DNA from: Actinomycetota bacterium | Lineage (GTDB): Bacteria; Actinomycetota; Actinomycetes; Actinomycetales; Microbacteriaceae | Length of the DNA: 64,000 nt | Direction of reading: 5' to 3' | Assembly (NCBI GenBank): GCA_030838475.1 | Contig: JAUZFP010000100.1 | Coordinates: 1-64,000, forward strand | Notes under the pieces: model-generated | The model's database searches: none | Seen by the model: the letters and a program-made list of their open reading frames with translations, nothing else | What the model was told of the DNA's origin: nothing | Shown here: piece after piece, positions 49,406 through 59,572 of the stretch | How positions within the stretch are numbered: position 1 is the first letter of the stretch | Layout: every line of letters starts with the position of its first letter | Made by a program: the position numbers and the translations under genes

Positions 49406-49855
49406 TCACATGACGGTGTCGGTCGGCGTCCACGTGTCGGGGCCGGGATCGACGCCGGCGCCGGCGAGGGCGAGGCGTTCGACGAAGTACTGCCAGCCGC
49501 GAGCGTGACCCGGAGCATGACGTTCCGGCAGATCGGTGTGGAGAAGGTCGACCCTGGTCCCGCTCTCGATTGGCGTGAGTGTGAACGCGACTCGGGAAGC
49601 GCCGGGCGGCAGGTCCTCGCTGCCCGCGTATCCCCAGGACACGACCACTCGGTGCGGCGGATCGACCTCCAGGAATTCGCCGCGCACCGGACTCCCGAAG
49701 ATGTCGACGGCAAACGCGCCGCCGGGCTCGGGGTCGAGGTCGGCCCACTGCCCCATCCAGGCGGTCATCCCGTCGTTGGTTGTCAGGAACCGGAAGACGA
49801 AGTCGGGCTCCGCCGCAATGTCGATGGAGGTCGCGAACTCAGCCATTGGCGGCAT
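49406..49855 (-). CDS. SRPBCC (AHSA1-like) domain protein
   Basis: 149 residues. START/Bet v 1-like fold with the AHSA1 pattern: SIDIAAEPDFVFRFLTTNDGMTAW, GAFAVDIFGSPVRGEFLEVD, PPHRVVVSWGY and a final helix with GWQYFVERLALAGAG. Binds small hydrophobic ligands in a cavity; no catalytic role known. It overlaps the ArsR gene by 17 bp on the same strand, a very common ArsR-AHSA1 pairing in actinobacteria. Confidence 0.87.
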   Translation of the reverse strand: MPPMAEFATSIDIAAEPDFVFRFLTTNDGMTAWMGQWADLDPEPGGAFAVDIFGSPVRGEFLEVDPPHRVVVSWGYAGSEDLPPGASRVAFTLTPIESGTRVDLLHTDLPERHAPGHARGWQYFVERLALAGAGVDPGPDTWTPTDTVM

Positions 49856-50156
49856 CCTCTACGGCCTTCTTGAGGGCGGCGAGCCTGTTCGGCCAGAAGT
49901 CGTCCAGATAGCTTCGGACCGCCTCGAACCCGTCCGTGCGGACGGCGAACAGGTGCCGCGTGCCGTCGCGGGTCTCATCCACGAGTCCCGCCTTCTTCAG
50001 CACGCCGAGGTGATGGGAAACGGCCTGCTGCGTGACATCCACCCGATCGGCGATGTCGCCAACGGCGAGTGGATGATCGCGCACCAGATACAGGATGGTG
50101 CGGCGATTTTCGTCCGCCAAGGCGCGCAGGGCGGTGTCGAGCGATGCGGCTTCCAC
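49839..50156 (-). CDS. ArsR family transcriptional regulator
   Basis: 105 residues from the GTG at 50156, which has GGAG four bases upstream. The track start (ATG 50198) falls inside the palindromic operator at 50195-50213, so I prefer the shorter form. The winged helix is clear: LRALADENRRTILYLV, DIADRVDVTQQAVSHHLGVL (recognition helix) and the wing DETRDGTRHLFAV. No metal-binding cysteines, so it is not a metal sensor of the ArsR/CadC type. It controls the SRPBCC genes on both sides, presumably by binding the palindrome. Confidence 0.85.
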   Translation of the reverse strand: MEAASLDTALRALADENRRTILYLVRDHPLAVGDIADRVDVTQQAVSHHLGVLKKAGLVDETRDGTRHLFAVRTDGFEAVRSYLDDFWPNRLAALKKAVEDAANG

Positions 50157-50194
50157 AAATCTCCACTTGTACTTGCGACGGTTTGTTATTACTG

Positions 50195-50213
50195 TCAATC
50201 TATCCCAGATTGA
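50195..50213. promoter_or_regulatory. ArsR-type operator between divergent genes
   Basis: TCAATCT-ATCCC-AGATTGA, perfect 7-bp arms around five bases. It is placed between the ArsR gene and the divergent SRPBCC gene and would cover both promoters. The A/T-rich arms stand out against the GC-rich background. Confidence 0.7.
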
Positions 50214-50227
50214 AAATGGAGAAAACA

Positions 50228-50686
50228 GTGACAGACAAGTATTTGGCCGTCGAATTCACGGTCGACGCGACCCCCGCCGCGACATTCGCGGCAATCAACA
50301 ATCCGCGAGGCTGGTGGTCCGAGGACATCACCGGCGACACCACCGCGATCGGCGACGTGTTCACCTATGTGTACGGAGACATCCACCGCAGCACACAGCG
50401 CGTGACCGAACTCGTAGCGGATGCGCGAGTGGTGTGGCACGTCATCGAGGGCTACCTGAACTTCACCGAGGATCCCGCCGAGTGGACCGGAACCGACGTG
50501 GTCTTCGACCTCACGCCAGACGGCGAATCGACCCAGGTGCGGCTCACCCACGTCGGACTGACGCCCGAGAGCGAATGCTTCGACGCCTGCTCGAAGGGAT
50601 GGGGCTACTACGCCGGCGTGAGCCTGCCCGCCCTCATCCTGACCGGTGCGGGTAAGCCCAACGAGATCGGGGCGGTGCCGGCATGA
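50228..50686 (+). CDS. SRPBCC (AHSA1-like) domain protein
   Basis: 152 residues from the GTG at 50228, which has GGAG six bases upstream; the ATG at 50216 has no such site. The START-like fold is shown by AVEFTVDATPAATFAAINNPRGWW, DVFTYVYGDIHRSTQRV and the C-terminal helix GWGYYAGVSLPALILTGAG. Distinct from the SRPBCC protein on the other side of the ArsR gene. Its stop overlaps the NTF2-like start (ATGA). Confidence 0.83.
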   Translation: MTDKYLAVEFTVDATPAATFAAINNPRGWWSEDITGDTTAIGDVFTYVYGDIHRSTQRVTELVADARVVWHVIEGYLNFTEDPAEWTGTDVVFDLTPDGESTQVRLTHVGLTPESECFDACSKGWGYYAGVSLPALILTGAGKPNEIGAVPA

Positions 50687-51050
50687 GTGACGTTCGAGCG
50701 ATCGCCACTCGGTACATCGAACTGGTCGGAGCACACGACCTTGACCCACTGGAGGATCTCTTCGCCGACGCGGTCGTCGCGACGTCCGCCAGCGCGACGT
50801 TTGATAAGCCCGGGTGGATCGCTGCCCTCCGGCGCCTGCTCCCGATATTGGAACGAAACGACGTGCGCCAGGTCGTCGTCGACGGATCGGTCGCGTGCGT
50901 CGTCTACGACTTCGTGACCGACACCGAGGCAGGCGCGGTGCCCTGCGCCGAGTGGATCACGGTCGGTACCGATGGACGGATAACCGGCATCAACCTGCTC
51001 TTCGAGAAGACGAACTGGGCCCAGGTCGCCGCGGCGATCCAGGAGCGCAG

Positions 51051-51054
<4 letters not shown>
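50683..51054 (+). CDS. NTF2-like / SnoaL-type domain protein
   Basis: 123 residues. Typical cone-shaped alpha+beta fold: [25 protein letters not shown], then [21 protein letters not shown] and the strand [13 protein letters not shown]. Such proteins are small isomerases, hydrolases or binding proteins of unknown substrate. The ATG overlaps the SRPBCC stop, so both are expressed from the ArsR-controlled promoter. Its stop codon shares CTAG with the convergent SDR gene. Confidence 0.85.
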
Positions 51055-52244
<1,190 letters not shown>

Positions 52245-52344
52245 GGTTCAACGTTACCGGCCTGTCTACTGGCAATTTACCAAGAATTACGTCACACGCC
52301 TCTGTCACCTGTTCGGGGGCCCACAGAACCGATACAGTTGCGCT

Positions 52345-52809
52345 GTGTACGCACTCGACGAGGCAACCCGACAGCGGTATTTCACGCTGAGCCTCCTTAT
52401 TCACGACGTCGACGGATCGCTCGCTCCGGCGGTTCTGCCCGGAAATCTCGAGCTCGAATTCGCGCACGGACTCTTCATCCACCCGTGCCCGCTGCGCTCG
52501 GTTGCGCTCTGGAGCGATGGCGACATGTGGATGTTCCGCAACCTCGAACTCAACATCGCCGACGGCTCCGTCTACAAGATCGGCGAAGCCCAGCAGCTCG
52601 CACCGATCGACCACCCGCTCGTCGCCGAACAGCTTGCGCGGATGCTCGCCCGCTGCGGTCGCGACATCATCACGAACGTCGCCGACCGCATCATCGTGCC
52701 GCGCGACAACGTCGCCCAGGTTTTCGAGGCGCACCTCTCGGGCGCGGCGCGCATGGCGTTCAGTGCGCGCACGTGGCTCACCCGCAACGGGTATCGGCCG
52801 GAGTGGTAG
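52345..52809 (+). CDS. Hypothetical protein
   Basis: 154 residues. I start at the GTG at 52345, preceded by GATACA in the -10 position and no ribosome-binding site, which suggests a leaderless transcript; the longer ORF start at 52243 runs into the divergent SDR gene. Soluble, with RYFTLSLLIHDVDGS, CPLRSVALWSDGDMWMF and a C-terminal helical half (LARMLARCGRDIITNVADRI). I do not recognise the family. Codon use supports a real gene. Confidence 0.65.
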   Translation: MYALDEATRQRYFTLSLLIHDVDGSLAPAVLPGNLELEFAHGLFIHPCPLRSVALWSDGDMWMFRNLELNIADGSVYKIGEAQQLAPIDHPLVAEQLARMLARCGRDIITNVADRIIVPRDNVAQVFEAHLSGAARMAFSARTWLTRNGYRPEW

Positions 52810-52819
52810 CGCGTTAGCC

Positions 52820-52863
52820 GGTCTCGATGACGTCGGCTTCGCGCGGGGCTACTCGACCCGAGG
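52820..52863. repeat. Family B dispersed repeat
   Basis: GGTCTCGATGACGTCGGC...GGCTACTCGACCCGAGG in the gap between the hypothetical gene and pth. Confidence 0.8.
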
Positions 52864-52870
52864 GACTCAG

Positions 52871-53449
52871 CTACGACGCGGTGTGAAACTTCAACTGAGC
52901 GGCCGTGAGGCCCTCGGCGGCGATGAGTTCGACCGCGTCCGCCGCATCTGAGATCAGGTTGGGCAGGGTCTCGCGCTCGGCGCCGCTGAAGTTCTGGAGG
53001 ACGTAGGCCGCGGCATCCATTCGCCCGGGCGGACGACCGATGCCGACCCGCACGCGAATGTAGTCGGGCGTTCCGAGGGCCGCCGAGATATCGCGGATGC
53101 CGTTGTGCCCGCCGTTGCCGCCCCCGAGCTTCAGCCGGATGGTGTCGAACGGGATGTCGAGCTCGTCGTGCACCACGATCAGGCGCGACGCATCCACCTT
53201 GAAGTATTTGAGCAGTGACGCCGTCGGACCACCGGACAGGTTCATGAAGCTCAGCGGTTTCGCGAGCACGAATCGCGCGTCTCCGACACGACCCTCGGCA
53301 ACGAGCGCGTTGCTGCGGGAGGTCTTGAAGCTGGCCGACAGACGCGTGGCCAGCTCGCTGACCACCATGTTTCCGACGTTGTGTCGGTTTCCGGCGTAGC
53401 CGGGCCCGGGGTTACCGAGCCCGACTACAAGCCACTGGTTTGTGTCCAC
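52871..53449 (-). CDS. pth: Peptidyl-tRNA hydrolase
   Basis: 192 residues. Releases tRNA from peptidyl-tRNA that drops off the ribosome. Signatures are [18 protein letters not shown] with the catalytic His, Asn and Asp in [18 protein letters not shown], and the GHNGIRDI loop. I choose the GTG at 53449, with GGAA 7 bases upstream and a normal N-terminal length; the track start is a TTG directly after the L25 stop at 53473, which would add eight residues. rplY and pth are adjacent on the same strand, a common arrangement. Confidence 0.93.
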   Translation of the reverse strand: MDTNQWLVVGLGNPGPGYAGNRHNVGNMVVSELATRLSASFKTSRSNALVAEGRVGDARFVLAKPLSFMNLSGGPTASLLKYFKVDASRLIVVHDELDIPFDTIRLKLGGGNGGHNGIRDISAALGTPDYIRVRVGIGRPPGRMDAAAYVLQNFSGAERETLPNLISDAADAVELIAAEGLTAAQLKFHTAS

Positions 53450-53473
53450 TGGCAGTTTCCGGAAGAGAGCCAA

Positions 53474-54124
53474 CTACTCGGCGGACTCTTCTGCGGCAGG
53501 AGCATCCTCCGCAGCGGACTCGCCCTCTGCGGCAGCTTCGCCCTCGGCCGTGGCCTCGCCCTCGGCGGCCTCGCCAAGGTCTGCGGCAACGGAGCTCGTG
53601 ATACCCACAACGAGGGTGTCGGGGTCGGAGATGAGGGTCGAGCCCTCGGGCAGCGTGACGTCGGACGCGTGAATCTGCGTCCCCTCGCCAAGACCCTCGA
53701 TGCTGACAACGAGGCGCTCCGGGATGTTCGTCGCCTCCGCCTCGATGGACAGGGTGTTCGCATCCTGCAGCACCTGGGTGCCAGCCTCGGCCTCGCCCTC
53801 GAGGTGAACGGGGATGTCGATGGTGACCTTCTCGCCCTTACGGACGATGACCAGGTCGATGTGCTCGATGATCTGCCTCACCGGGTCCTTCTGCACATCC
53901 TTGACCAGGGCCAGCTGGCTCTTGCCGTTGATGTCGAGGTCGAAGACCGCGTTCGCCTTGCGCAGGATCAGCGAGACCTCGTGACCGGGCAGCGTGACGT
54001 GCTGCGGGTCGGTGCCGTGACCGTAGATGACGGCCGGGATCTTGCCGGTGGCGCGGATGCGACGCGCAGCACCCTTGCCGAAGGTGGTTCGGGACTCTGC
54101 AACAAGCTTGTTGTCGTCAGCCAT
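53474..54124 (-). CDS. rplY: 50S ribosomal protein L25 / general stress protein Ctc
   Basis: 216 residues. The N-terminal domain binds 5S rRNA (KLVAESRTTFGKGAARRIRATG); the C-terminal Ctc/TL5 domain is present, followed by an acidic Ala/Glu-rich tail of about 35 residues. The ATG at 54124 has AAGGAG upstream; the longer ORF start at 54175 has none. It works in the ribosome, with the Ctc extension also induced by stress in other bacteria. Cotranscribed with pth. Confidence 0.93.
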   Translation of the reverse strand: MADDNKLVAESRTTFGKGAARRIRATGKIPAVIYGHGTDPQHVTLPGHEVSLILRKANAVFDLDINGKSQLALVKDVQKDPVRQIIEHIDLVIVRKGEKVTIDIPVHLEGEAEAGTQVLQDANTLSIEAEATNIPERLVVSIEGLGEGTQIHASDVTLPEGSTLISDPDTLVVGITSSVAADLGEAAEGEATAEGEAAAEGESAAEDAPAAEESAE

Positions 54125-54428
54125 GATTGTTTCTCCTTGTGAGCCTCTCGGCCCAGAATTGGTGTGCCAGCGCACAGTGTCTGTTGTTCAACTCGAACGC
54201 ATGTCAGCGTGAGGATCAGCCGTAAAGCTTCCCACCGCGTCGATTACGGACGACCGAAGTCGCCCCTCGCCGAAGTACAAGGACTGAGCTTATCAGTAGG
54301 GCCCGGTCTCGATAACGCCGGCTTCGCGCGGCTACTCGACCCGAGGGGTCGGCTCGCCCCTCGCGCGAAGCGCGTTCTAAGCGGTCGAGCCAGCACGGCG
54401 CGAAGCGGCGCGCGCCGTCGAGACTGCG
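54125..54428. other. 304-bp gap: L25 leader and family B repeat
   Basis: The first part is the rplY ribosome-binding site and promoter region. The family B copy is at 54305-54346. After it, short GC-rich inverted pieces (CGCGCGAAGCGCG) precede the manD stop. No ORF with codon bias was found. Confidence 0.6.
54305..54346. repeat. Family B dispersed repeat
   Basis: GGTCTCGATAACGCCGGC...GGCTACTCGACCCGAGG; intergenic between manD and rplY. Confidence 0.8.
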
Positions 54429-55667
54429 CTACCAGTCGTGGACGGTTCCGTCGGCGAGACGGTTGTAGGGCAGGTACGCGGTTTGGTACGGGTACTTGCC
54501 CGCCTCGTCAACGTCGAGCGAGACGCCGAGGCCGGGCTGCTCCCCGGGGTGCAGCATCCCGTCGGTGAAGGTGAACGTCTGCTGGAACACGGAGTTGGTG
54601 AGCGCGCCGTGGCTCATGTACTCCTGGATCCCGAAGTTGTGAATCGCGAGCCCGAGGTGCATCGCGGCCGCCATGCCGACCGGGGAGATGTCGGTCGGTC
54701 CGTGCATCCCGGATTTGATCTGGTACTGCGCCGCAAAGTCGAGGATCTTCTTCAGCGCGGAGATTCCGCCGGTGTGCGTGACCGCACTGCGCACGTAGTC
54801 GATGAGCTGCTCGGTGATCAGGGTCTGGTAATCCCAGACCGTGTTGAATACCTCGCCGATGGCGAGCGGCGTCGTGGTGTGCTGGCGCACGAGTCGCAGC
54901 GCGGCCTGGTTCTCGGCCGGTGTGCAGTCCTCGAGCCAGAACAGGTCGTAGGGCTCCAGCGATTTCCCAAGCTTCGCGGCCTGGATCGGCGTCATCCGAT
55001 GGTGTCCGTCGTGCAGCAGCGGGATGTCTGCACCGAACTCGTTGCGCACGGCCTCGAAGACGCCGGGGAGATGGGTGAGGTATTTGCGCGTGTCCCAGTC
55101 CTCCTCGACAGGAAGGTCGGCGCGCTGCGCCGGCTCGTAGTCGTAACGCTTGCCCTTGTTTCCTTCGGTCGTCGCGTTGCCGGCGACGCCGTAAATCGCA
55201 CGCAGTCCCGGAACGGCCGTCTGGATGCGGATGGCCTTGTACCCCTTGTCGAGATACGACCGCACGTTGTCGAAGAGCTCCGGCAGGTCTCGACCGGATG
55301 CGTGGCCGTATGCCATCAAGCCGGTTCGGGATGCCCCGCCGAGAAGTTGATACAGCGGCATGCCTGCGGCCTTCGCCTTGATGTCCCAGAGGGCGACATC
55401 CACGGCGGCAATCGCCGCCATCGTCACCGGACCGCGACGCCAGTATGCGCTGCGATAGAGGAACTGCCAGGTGTCCTCGATCTGGTGGGCGTCGCGCCCG
55501 ATCAGCAGCGGAACGACATGGTCGCGCAGGTAGCTGACGACGGCGAGCTCGCGACCGTTGAGCGTCGCGTCGCCGAGACCGGTGAGACCGTCGTCGGTCG
55601 TCAGCTTGAGGGTGACGAAGTTTCGGTCGGGCGAGGTGACGATGACCTCGGCGGATTGGATCTTCAT
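54429..55667 (-). CDS. manD: D-mannonate dehydratase (enolase superfamily, ManD/RspA type)
   Basis: 412 residues from the ATG at 55667, which overlaps the uxuB stop (ATGA). The track start at 55841 adds 58 out-of-context residues. It dehydrates D-mannonate to 2-keto-3-deoxy-D-gluconate. ManD hallmarks: N-terminal [20 protein letters not shown], metal-binding Asp in [11 protein letters not shown], Glu in [10 protein letters not shown] and in [11 protein letters not shown], and [19 protein letters not shown] near the end. The [11 protein letters not shown] loop is family-typical. This replaces the non-homologous UxuA in the pathway. Confidence 0.9.
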   Translation of the reverse strand: MKIQSAEVIVTSPDRNFVTLKLTTDDGLTGLGDATLNGRELAVVSYLRDHVVPLLIGRDAHQIEDTWQFLYRSAYWRRGPVTMAAIAAVDVALWDIKAKAAGMPLYQLLGGASRTGLMAYGHASGRDLPELFDNVRSYLDKGYKAIRIQTAVPGLRAIYGVAGNATTEGNKGKRYDYEPAQRADLPVEEDWDTRKYLTHLPGVFEAVRNEFGADIPLLHDGHHRMTPIQAAKLGKSLEPYDLFWLEDCTPAENQAALRLVRQHTTTPLAIGEVFNTVWDYQTLITEQLIDYVRSAVTHTGGISALKKILDFAAQYQIKSGMHGPTDISPVGMAAAMHLGLAIHNFGIQEYMSHGALTNSVFQQTFTFTDGMLHPGEQPGLGVSLDVDEAGKYPYQTAYLPYNRLADGTVHDW

Positions 55668-56707
55668 TGGATGGCCTCTCTGTACCTCATGTATGCCGCA
55701 ACGGTCTCGGTCTCCGCAACCCCGACGGGCAGACCGGCCTCCTTGCGCCTGGTTGCTGGGACGAGGATGCGCGCCGGGATCTTCTGCTCGCCGCCCTGCG
55801 CGATCTGCTCCAAACGGTGCTCGATGCGCGGATTCTGCCACCGGATGCGCAGATTCGTGAGCCAGTGGTCCACGTCATCTGCGGGCAGGGGCAGCACCGC
55901 GCGCGCCTCGGCCCACAACTGCTCGACCTCCGGTGCGAGCGCGATCCAGGCCTCGAAGACGGTCGACAGTCCGAGCTCGAGTCCGCGGTAGGCGAGCAGC
56001 GAGTGGGCGCCGTTGAGCATCCACAGTTTGCGCCGCTCGTAGGGTTCGACATCATCGACGAACTGCGCGCCGGCCTTCTCCCACTCGGGGCGACCGGCGG
56101 GGAAGTCGCCCTGCAGCACCCATTCCCGGAACGGCTCCGTCACGACGGGAACGGCATCGTGCCAGCCGAGAAGCTCCTCGGCGATCGCGACGTCTGCCTC
56201 GGTCGTGGCGGGCGTGATGCGGTCGACCATGGTCGAGACGAAGGAAACGTTGTCGGCGACCCAACTCGCGAGGTCGGGCTCGGCGACCGCAAGAACCGCA
56301 TCCCGGATCGCCTGGCCATTGGAGGCCAGGTTGTCGCACGGGACCATCGCGATCGGACCGCCGCCGGCGTCACGTCGCGCGCGAAGTCCTTCGGCGAGAA
56401 CGATCGGCGGCCGAGCGCCGGGCAGATACCCCGCCTCGGTCACCGTCAGGGTAACCAGCGCAATGGTGGGGTCTGCGATTGCGTCGGGCGAGGAAGCGAC
56501 CACGCTGTCGACGACGCTCCCAAAATCGGCGTCGGGAGCACGAACGATCAGCCCGTACCGGAATCCTTGCGCCGCGAGCTCGGGAATCACTCGACCCGAC
56601 AGGGCGACAATCCCCCAGTCGTCACTCGACGCCTGGGTGTACCAGGCCTGGTGCGAGCGCGCGAAGGCACCGAGCCCTAAGTGCGCGATTCGCGCGGTGC
56701 GGGTCAC
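55664..56707 (-). CDS. uxuB: Fructuronate reductase (mannitol dehydrogenase family)
   Basis: 347 residues from the GTG at 56707, overlapping the stop of the upstream isomerase gene (GTGA); the track start at 56806 is within that gene. It interconverts D-fructuronate and D-mannonate with NAD(H). The NAD-binding opening [18 protein letters not shown] and the catalytic block [18 protein letters not shown] (Lys, Asn, His) are those of polyol-specific long-chain dehydrogenases. Its place next to manD and in a locus with uxaC points to fructuronate rather than mannitol. Confidence 0.85.
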   Translation of the reverse strand: MTRTARIAHLGLGAFARSHQAWYTQASSDDWGIVALSGRVIPELAAQGFRYGLIVRAPDADFGSVVDSVVASSPDAIADPTIALVTLTVTEAGYLPGARPPIVLAEGLRARRDAGGGPIAMVPCDNLASNGQAIRDAVLAVAEPDLASWVADNVSFVSTMVDRITPATTEADVAIAEELLGWHDAVPVVTEPFREWVLQGDFPAGRPEWEKAGAQFVDDVEPYERRKLWMLNGAHSLLAYRGLELGLSTVFEAWIALAPEVEQLWAEARAVLPLPADDVDHWLTNLRIRWQNPRIEHRLEQIAQGGEQKIPARILVPATRRKEAGLPVGVAETETVAAYMRYREAIQ

Positions 56708-57555
56708 GCCGACGCTCTCGCGTACGCATCCTTCACGAAGGCGAGATTGTCCGCCGTGCGCTCCGCGAGTGGCAGCTCGGTCGAGAAGTCTTCGAGCGTG
56801 ATCCACCCGTCGTAGCCGTGAGCCACCAGGTCCGCGACGTACGCGCGAACATCCGCCTGCCCGGTGCGGAGCGGTGCCCAGTCGTGGTGCCAGGACACGA
56901 CGCCGTCCGAGTCGGCCGGTCCGGCGATCCAGTTCACGTTCTTGATGTGGACGTGTGCGAGGTACGGACCGAGCAGCTCGAAGGCGCTCGCCGCCCGCTC
57001 CTGGCCCTCGATCACGAGGTTGCCGAGGTCGTGGATGACGCCGACGTGCTCGGGGTCGAGTCCCTCAACGAGACGGAAGGCGGCCGACGCGGAGGCGGTG
57101 ATTGTCTCGTGGTGGAGCTCCACGAGTGCCTTCACGCCGTGATGCTCGGCGCGGGCTGCGACCCACTCCAGATCGGCTCGCGACGCCGCGAAGAGCGCCC
57201 GGTACTCCCCCGAGTCCGTCCGCGGCATGGTGACCCGCACGCGTTCGGCGCCCAGGGTCGCGGTTGCGGCAAGCATCCGTTCGACGTCGACGTGGTTGTC
57301 GCAACTGGCGTATCCGCCGAGACCGGAGAAGGCGAGACCCGCGTCGCGGGTGATGGATGCGATCTCCGGTAGCGACTCCTCGAGCCCGGTCAGCGGCCAG
57401 GTCGCGCGGTTGCCCGCCCAGAATCCCGGCTCGGGCACCGCATCCTGGTCGATGACCCGCCACTCGACGCCGTCCCAGCCCTGGGCCGCGAGGTTCTGTG
57501 CGGCCTCCGCCGGAGTCCACTCCGGCGTGGACGCCGTGAAGACGGAAAATCTCAC
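56704..57555 (-). CDS. Sugar phosphate isomerase/epimerase (TIM barrel, AP endonuclease 2-like)
   Basis: 283 residues. TIM-barrel enzyme with metal-binding residues in ALVELHHETI, GVIHDLGNLVIEG, AHVHIKNVNW and WITLEDFS (Glu, Asp, His, Glu in the typical order). Substrate is unknown; in this locus it may isomerise or epimerise a keto-uronate or related acid. Overlaps its neighbour uxuB at the stop and the oxidoreductase above (stop 57552), so one operon. Confidence 0.82.
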   Translation of the reverse strand: MRFSVFTASTPEWTPAEAAQNLAAQGWDGVEWRVIDQDAVPEPGFWAGNRATWPLTGLEESLPEIASITRDAGLAFSGLGGYASCDNHVDVERMLAATATLGAERVRVTMPRTDSGEYRALFAASRADLEWVAARAEHHGVKALVELHHETITASASAAFRLVEGLDPEHVGVIHDLGNLVIEGQERAASAFELLGPYLAHVHIKNVNWIAGPADSDGVVSWHHDWAPLRTGQADVRAYVADLVAHGYDGWITLEDFSTELPLAERTADNLAFVKDAYARASA

Positions 57556-58676
57556 GGTCTCGTCCCCGTGCGGACCTCGACGTCGTCAAGCGAACCGTCA
57601 AGCACCTCCGCGATCGTGACCGTGCGGCCGAGCGTCGCGGACAGGTAGAGCGCGCGAACGACCGCGAGCGCGAGCAGTGCATCGGTGACGCGGACGAGCG
57701 GCGGGCGGGCATCCCGAATGGCCGCGACGACGTCCTCGTACTGGCGGGCGTGACCCACGACGAAGCTGTCGAGGGCGCGCGGATTGCCGCGCAACTCCTC
57801 GGCGGGAACCACTGTCGCGGCCTGGTTCCCCTGCTGGTCGCTGGCCGAGCTCGAGAAGAAGAGGAGCTGGTCCTCCTCGATAACGGCGGAGCCCTTCGAG
57901 CCATGCACCTGCAAGCGCGTACCGACATTCGGAAAGGCAGCAGTCGTCGCGTGGATGACCGCGAGCGCGCCCGACGCGAACGTGATGGTCGCGACGAGGG
58001 TGTCCTCGACCTCGATGCGGTCGTGTGCGAGCGTCGCGGTGCGTGCACTGACGTCGACGGGTTCGCCGAACATCCAGAGCAGCAGGTCGATCGTGTGCAC
58101 GCCCTGGTTCATCGCGGCGCCGCCGCCGTCGAGTTCCCAGGTGCCGCGCCAGTCCGCCAGGTCGTAGTAGTCCTGCCCACGCCACCAGGCGATCGACGCA
58201 ATCCCGCTCGTGAGTCGGCCGAGCTCGCCCTTGATCGCGGCATCGTGCACGACGACGCTCGCGGGGTCGAAGCGGTGCTGGCTGATCACCGAAACCACGA
58301 GTCCGCGTTCCTCGGCCGCGGCAGCCAGCTCCGCAATGCGCCGAGCTCGCGGAAGCGCGACGTCGAGCGGCTTCTCGATGATCACGTGACAACCGGCCGC
58401 GAGTGCCTCCTCGGCGAGTGAGACGTGGAGACCGCTCGGAGTGCAGATCACGACCAGGCCGATGCCGCCCGCGGCGAGCGCATCGGTGAGCGAGCCGTAG
58501 GTCTGCGGGCGGGTCTCGCCCTGGCCATCGAGGTAATCGGCGAGCGAGTTTGCGGAAGCCGCATCTACATCGACGAGGGCAGTCAGTGCGAGATCCGGAA
58601 TGCGCGATATTGCACTGACGTGGTTGAACGCGATGATTCCGCAGCCGACGATGGCGACGCGTAGTGGCTGTGTCAT
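57552..58676 (-). CDS. Gfo/Idh/MocA family oxidoreductase
   Basis: 374 residues. The N-terminal Rossmann domain shows VAIVGCGIIAFNHVSAI and the EKPLDVALPRARRI motif (Lys of the EKP catalytic triad); the C-terminal domain has the DWRGTWELDGGGAAMNQGVHTIDLL pattern (shown in part), with the catalytic His in GVHTIDLL. Uses NAD(P) on a sugar or inositol-like substrate. The stop and start overlap neighbours in the operon. Substrate unknown. Confidence 0.88.
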   Translation of the reverse strand: MTQPLRVAIVGCGIIAFNHVSAISRIPDLALTALVDVDAASANSLADYLDGQGETRPQTYGSLTDALAAGGIGLVVICTPSGLHVSLAEEALAAGCHVIIEKPLDVALPRARRIAELAAAAEERGLVVSVISQHRFDPASVVVHDAAIKGELGRLTSGIASIAWWRGQDYYDLADWRGTWELDGGGAAMNQGVHTIDLLLWMFGEPVDVSARTATLAHDRIEVEDTLVATITFASGALAVIHATTAAFPNVGTRLQVHGSKGSAVIEEDQLLFFSSSASDQQGNQAATVVPAEELRGNPRALDSFVVGHARQYEDVVAAIRDARPPLVRVTDALLALAVVRALYLSATLGRTVTIAEVLDGSLDDVEVRTGTRP

Positions 58677-59497
58677 GCGAGCTCGATTCCCAGTTCGTCG
58701 GTCATACCGCGGAAGGCGCGGGCGGCAACACCGAAGGATGCCGGTCCGGAGAATCCGCCGAACGCGCCCGAGAAGATCAGGTGCGGCTCGAGGGAGGCGA
58801 AGCCCTGGTAGCCGTCGTCCCGGAGAGCCGCGAGCGTCTCGCGCAGCTCACCGTCGCCCTCGCCCGTCGGCATGACCTCGCCGGTCGCCGCGACCGCATC
58901 CTTCACCTGCAGGTACTCGAGGTACGGACGCAGCATCGCGTAGGCATCCGTGAACGGACGCACCCCAACCTGCACGAAGTTGGCGCTGTCCCACGCCACC
59001 TTCAGCGCGTCCGATCCGACCGACTCGATCAGGTCGAGGACCCGCTCCGGGATGTCGCCGTAGATGTCCTTCTCGTTCTCGTGCAGCAGCACCATCTTCT
59101 CGCGTTCGGCGAGGTCGGCGAGCGCGCGCATCCGCTCGAGCACGGCGTCGCGGGCATCGAGGGCGTTGAAGAAGGAGAAGATCCGGATGTATGGGGCGTC
59201 CAGCGCCTGCGCCACCGCGATCACTCGAGCGAGGCGCTCGACCTCGTGCTCGACCGGCAGCGTCACCTCGACCTTTCCGATGGGAGACGCGATTGCCGAC
59301 ACCGCCATCGAGCGATCGGCGAGAACGATCTTCAGCTCGGCCAACTCATCGTCGGAGAGATCGACGACATTGGTGCCCCATGCGCTGCGCACCTCGATGT
59401 GGTTCGCACCGAGGGCCTGAAGGGCGGCGACCTGGACGATCGGGTCCGCGTCGATCTCATCGCCGAATCCGGAAAGCTGCCAGCGCGCAGTAGTCAT
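58673..59497 (-). CDS. Sugar phosphate isomerase/epimerase (TIM barrel)
   Basis: 274 residues from the ATG at 59497 (MTTARWQLSGFGDEI). The longer track ORF to 60163 is antisense to the LacI gene. Barrel motifs: GDEIDADPIVQVAALQAL, MVLLHENEKDIYGD (metal Glu), KVAWDSANFVQVG (Asp), YLQVKDAV and FASLEPHL (Glu). First gene of the minus-strand operon that continues through the oxidoreductase, second isomerase, uxuB and manD. Its promoter faces the LacI operator. Exact substrate unknown. Confidence 0.85.
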   Translation of the reverse strand: MTTARWQLSGFGDEIDADPIVQVAALQALGANHIEVRSAWGTNVVDLSDDELAELKIVLADRSMAVSAIASPIGKVEVTLPVEHEVERLARVIAVAQALDAPYIRIFSFFNALDARDAVLERMRALADLAEREKMVLLHENEKDIYGDIPERVLDLIESVGSDALKVAWDSANFVQVGVRPFTDAYAMLRPYLEYLQVKDAVAATGEVMPTGEGDGELRETLAALRDDGYQGFASLEPHLIFSGAFGGFSGPASFGVAARAFRGMTDELGIELA

Positions 59498-59518
59498 GTT
59501 CTTCACGCTACGGGGGTT

Positions 59519-59552
59519 GGCAACATCCGGCAATTGTTTGCCAGATGTTGCC
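59519..59552. promoter_or_regulatory. 34-bp near-perfect palindrome, putative LacI operator
   Basis: Outer arms GGCAACATC and GATGTTGCC are perfect; inner arms GGCAA / TTGCC continue after one mismatched pair, around ATTGTT. It lies between the divergent isomerase operon (start 59497) and the LacI gene (start 59573), so one repressor dimer pair could control both. Confidence 0.8.
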
Positions 59553-59572
59553 ACGAGTGCTTTGCTGGGAAA

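Noticed and set aside
58664-59572. 303-residue N-terminal extension of the LacI regulator
   Set aside because: Antisense to the isomerase gene; the LacI helix-turn-helix starts at 59573 and the operator lies between.
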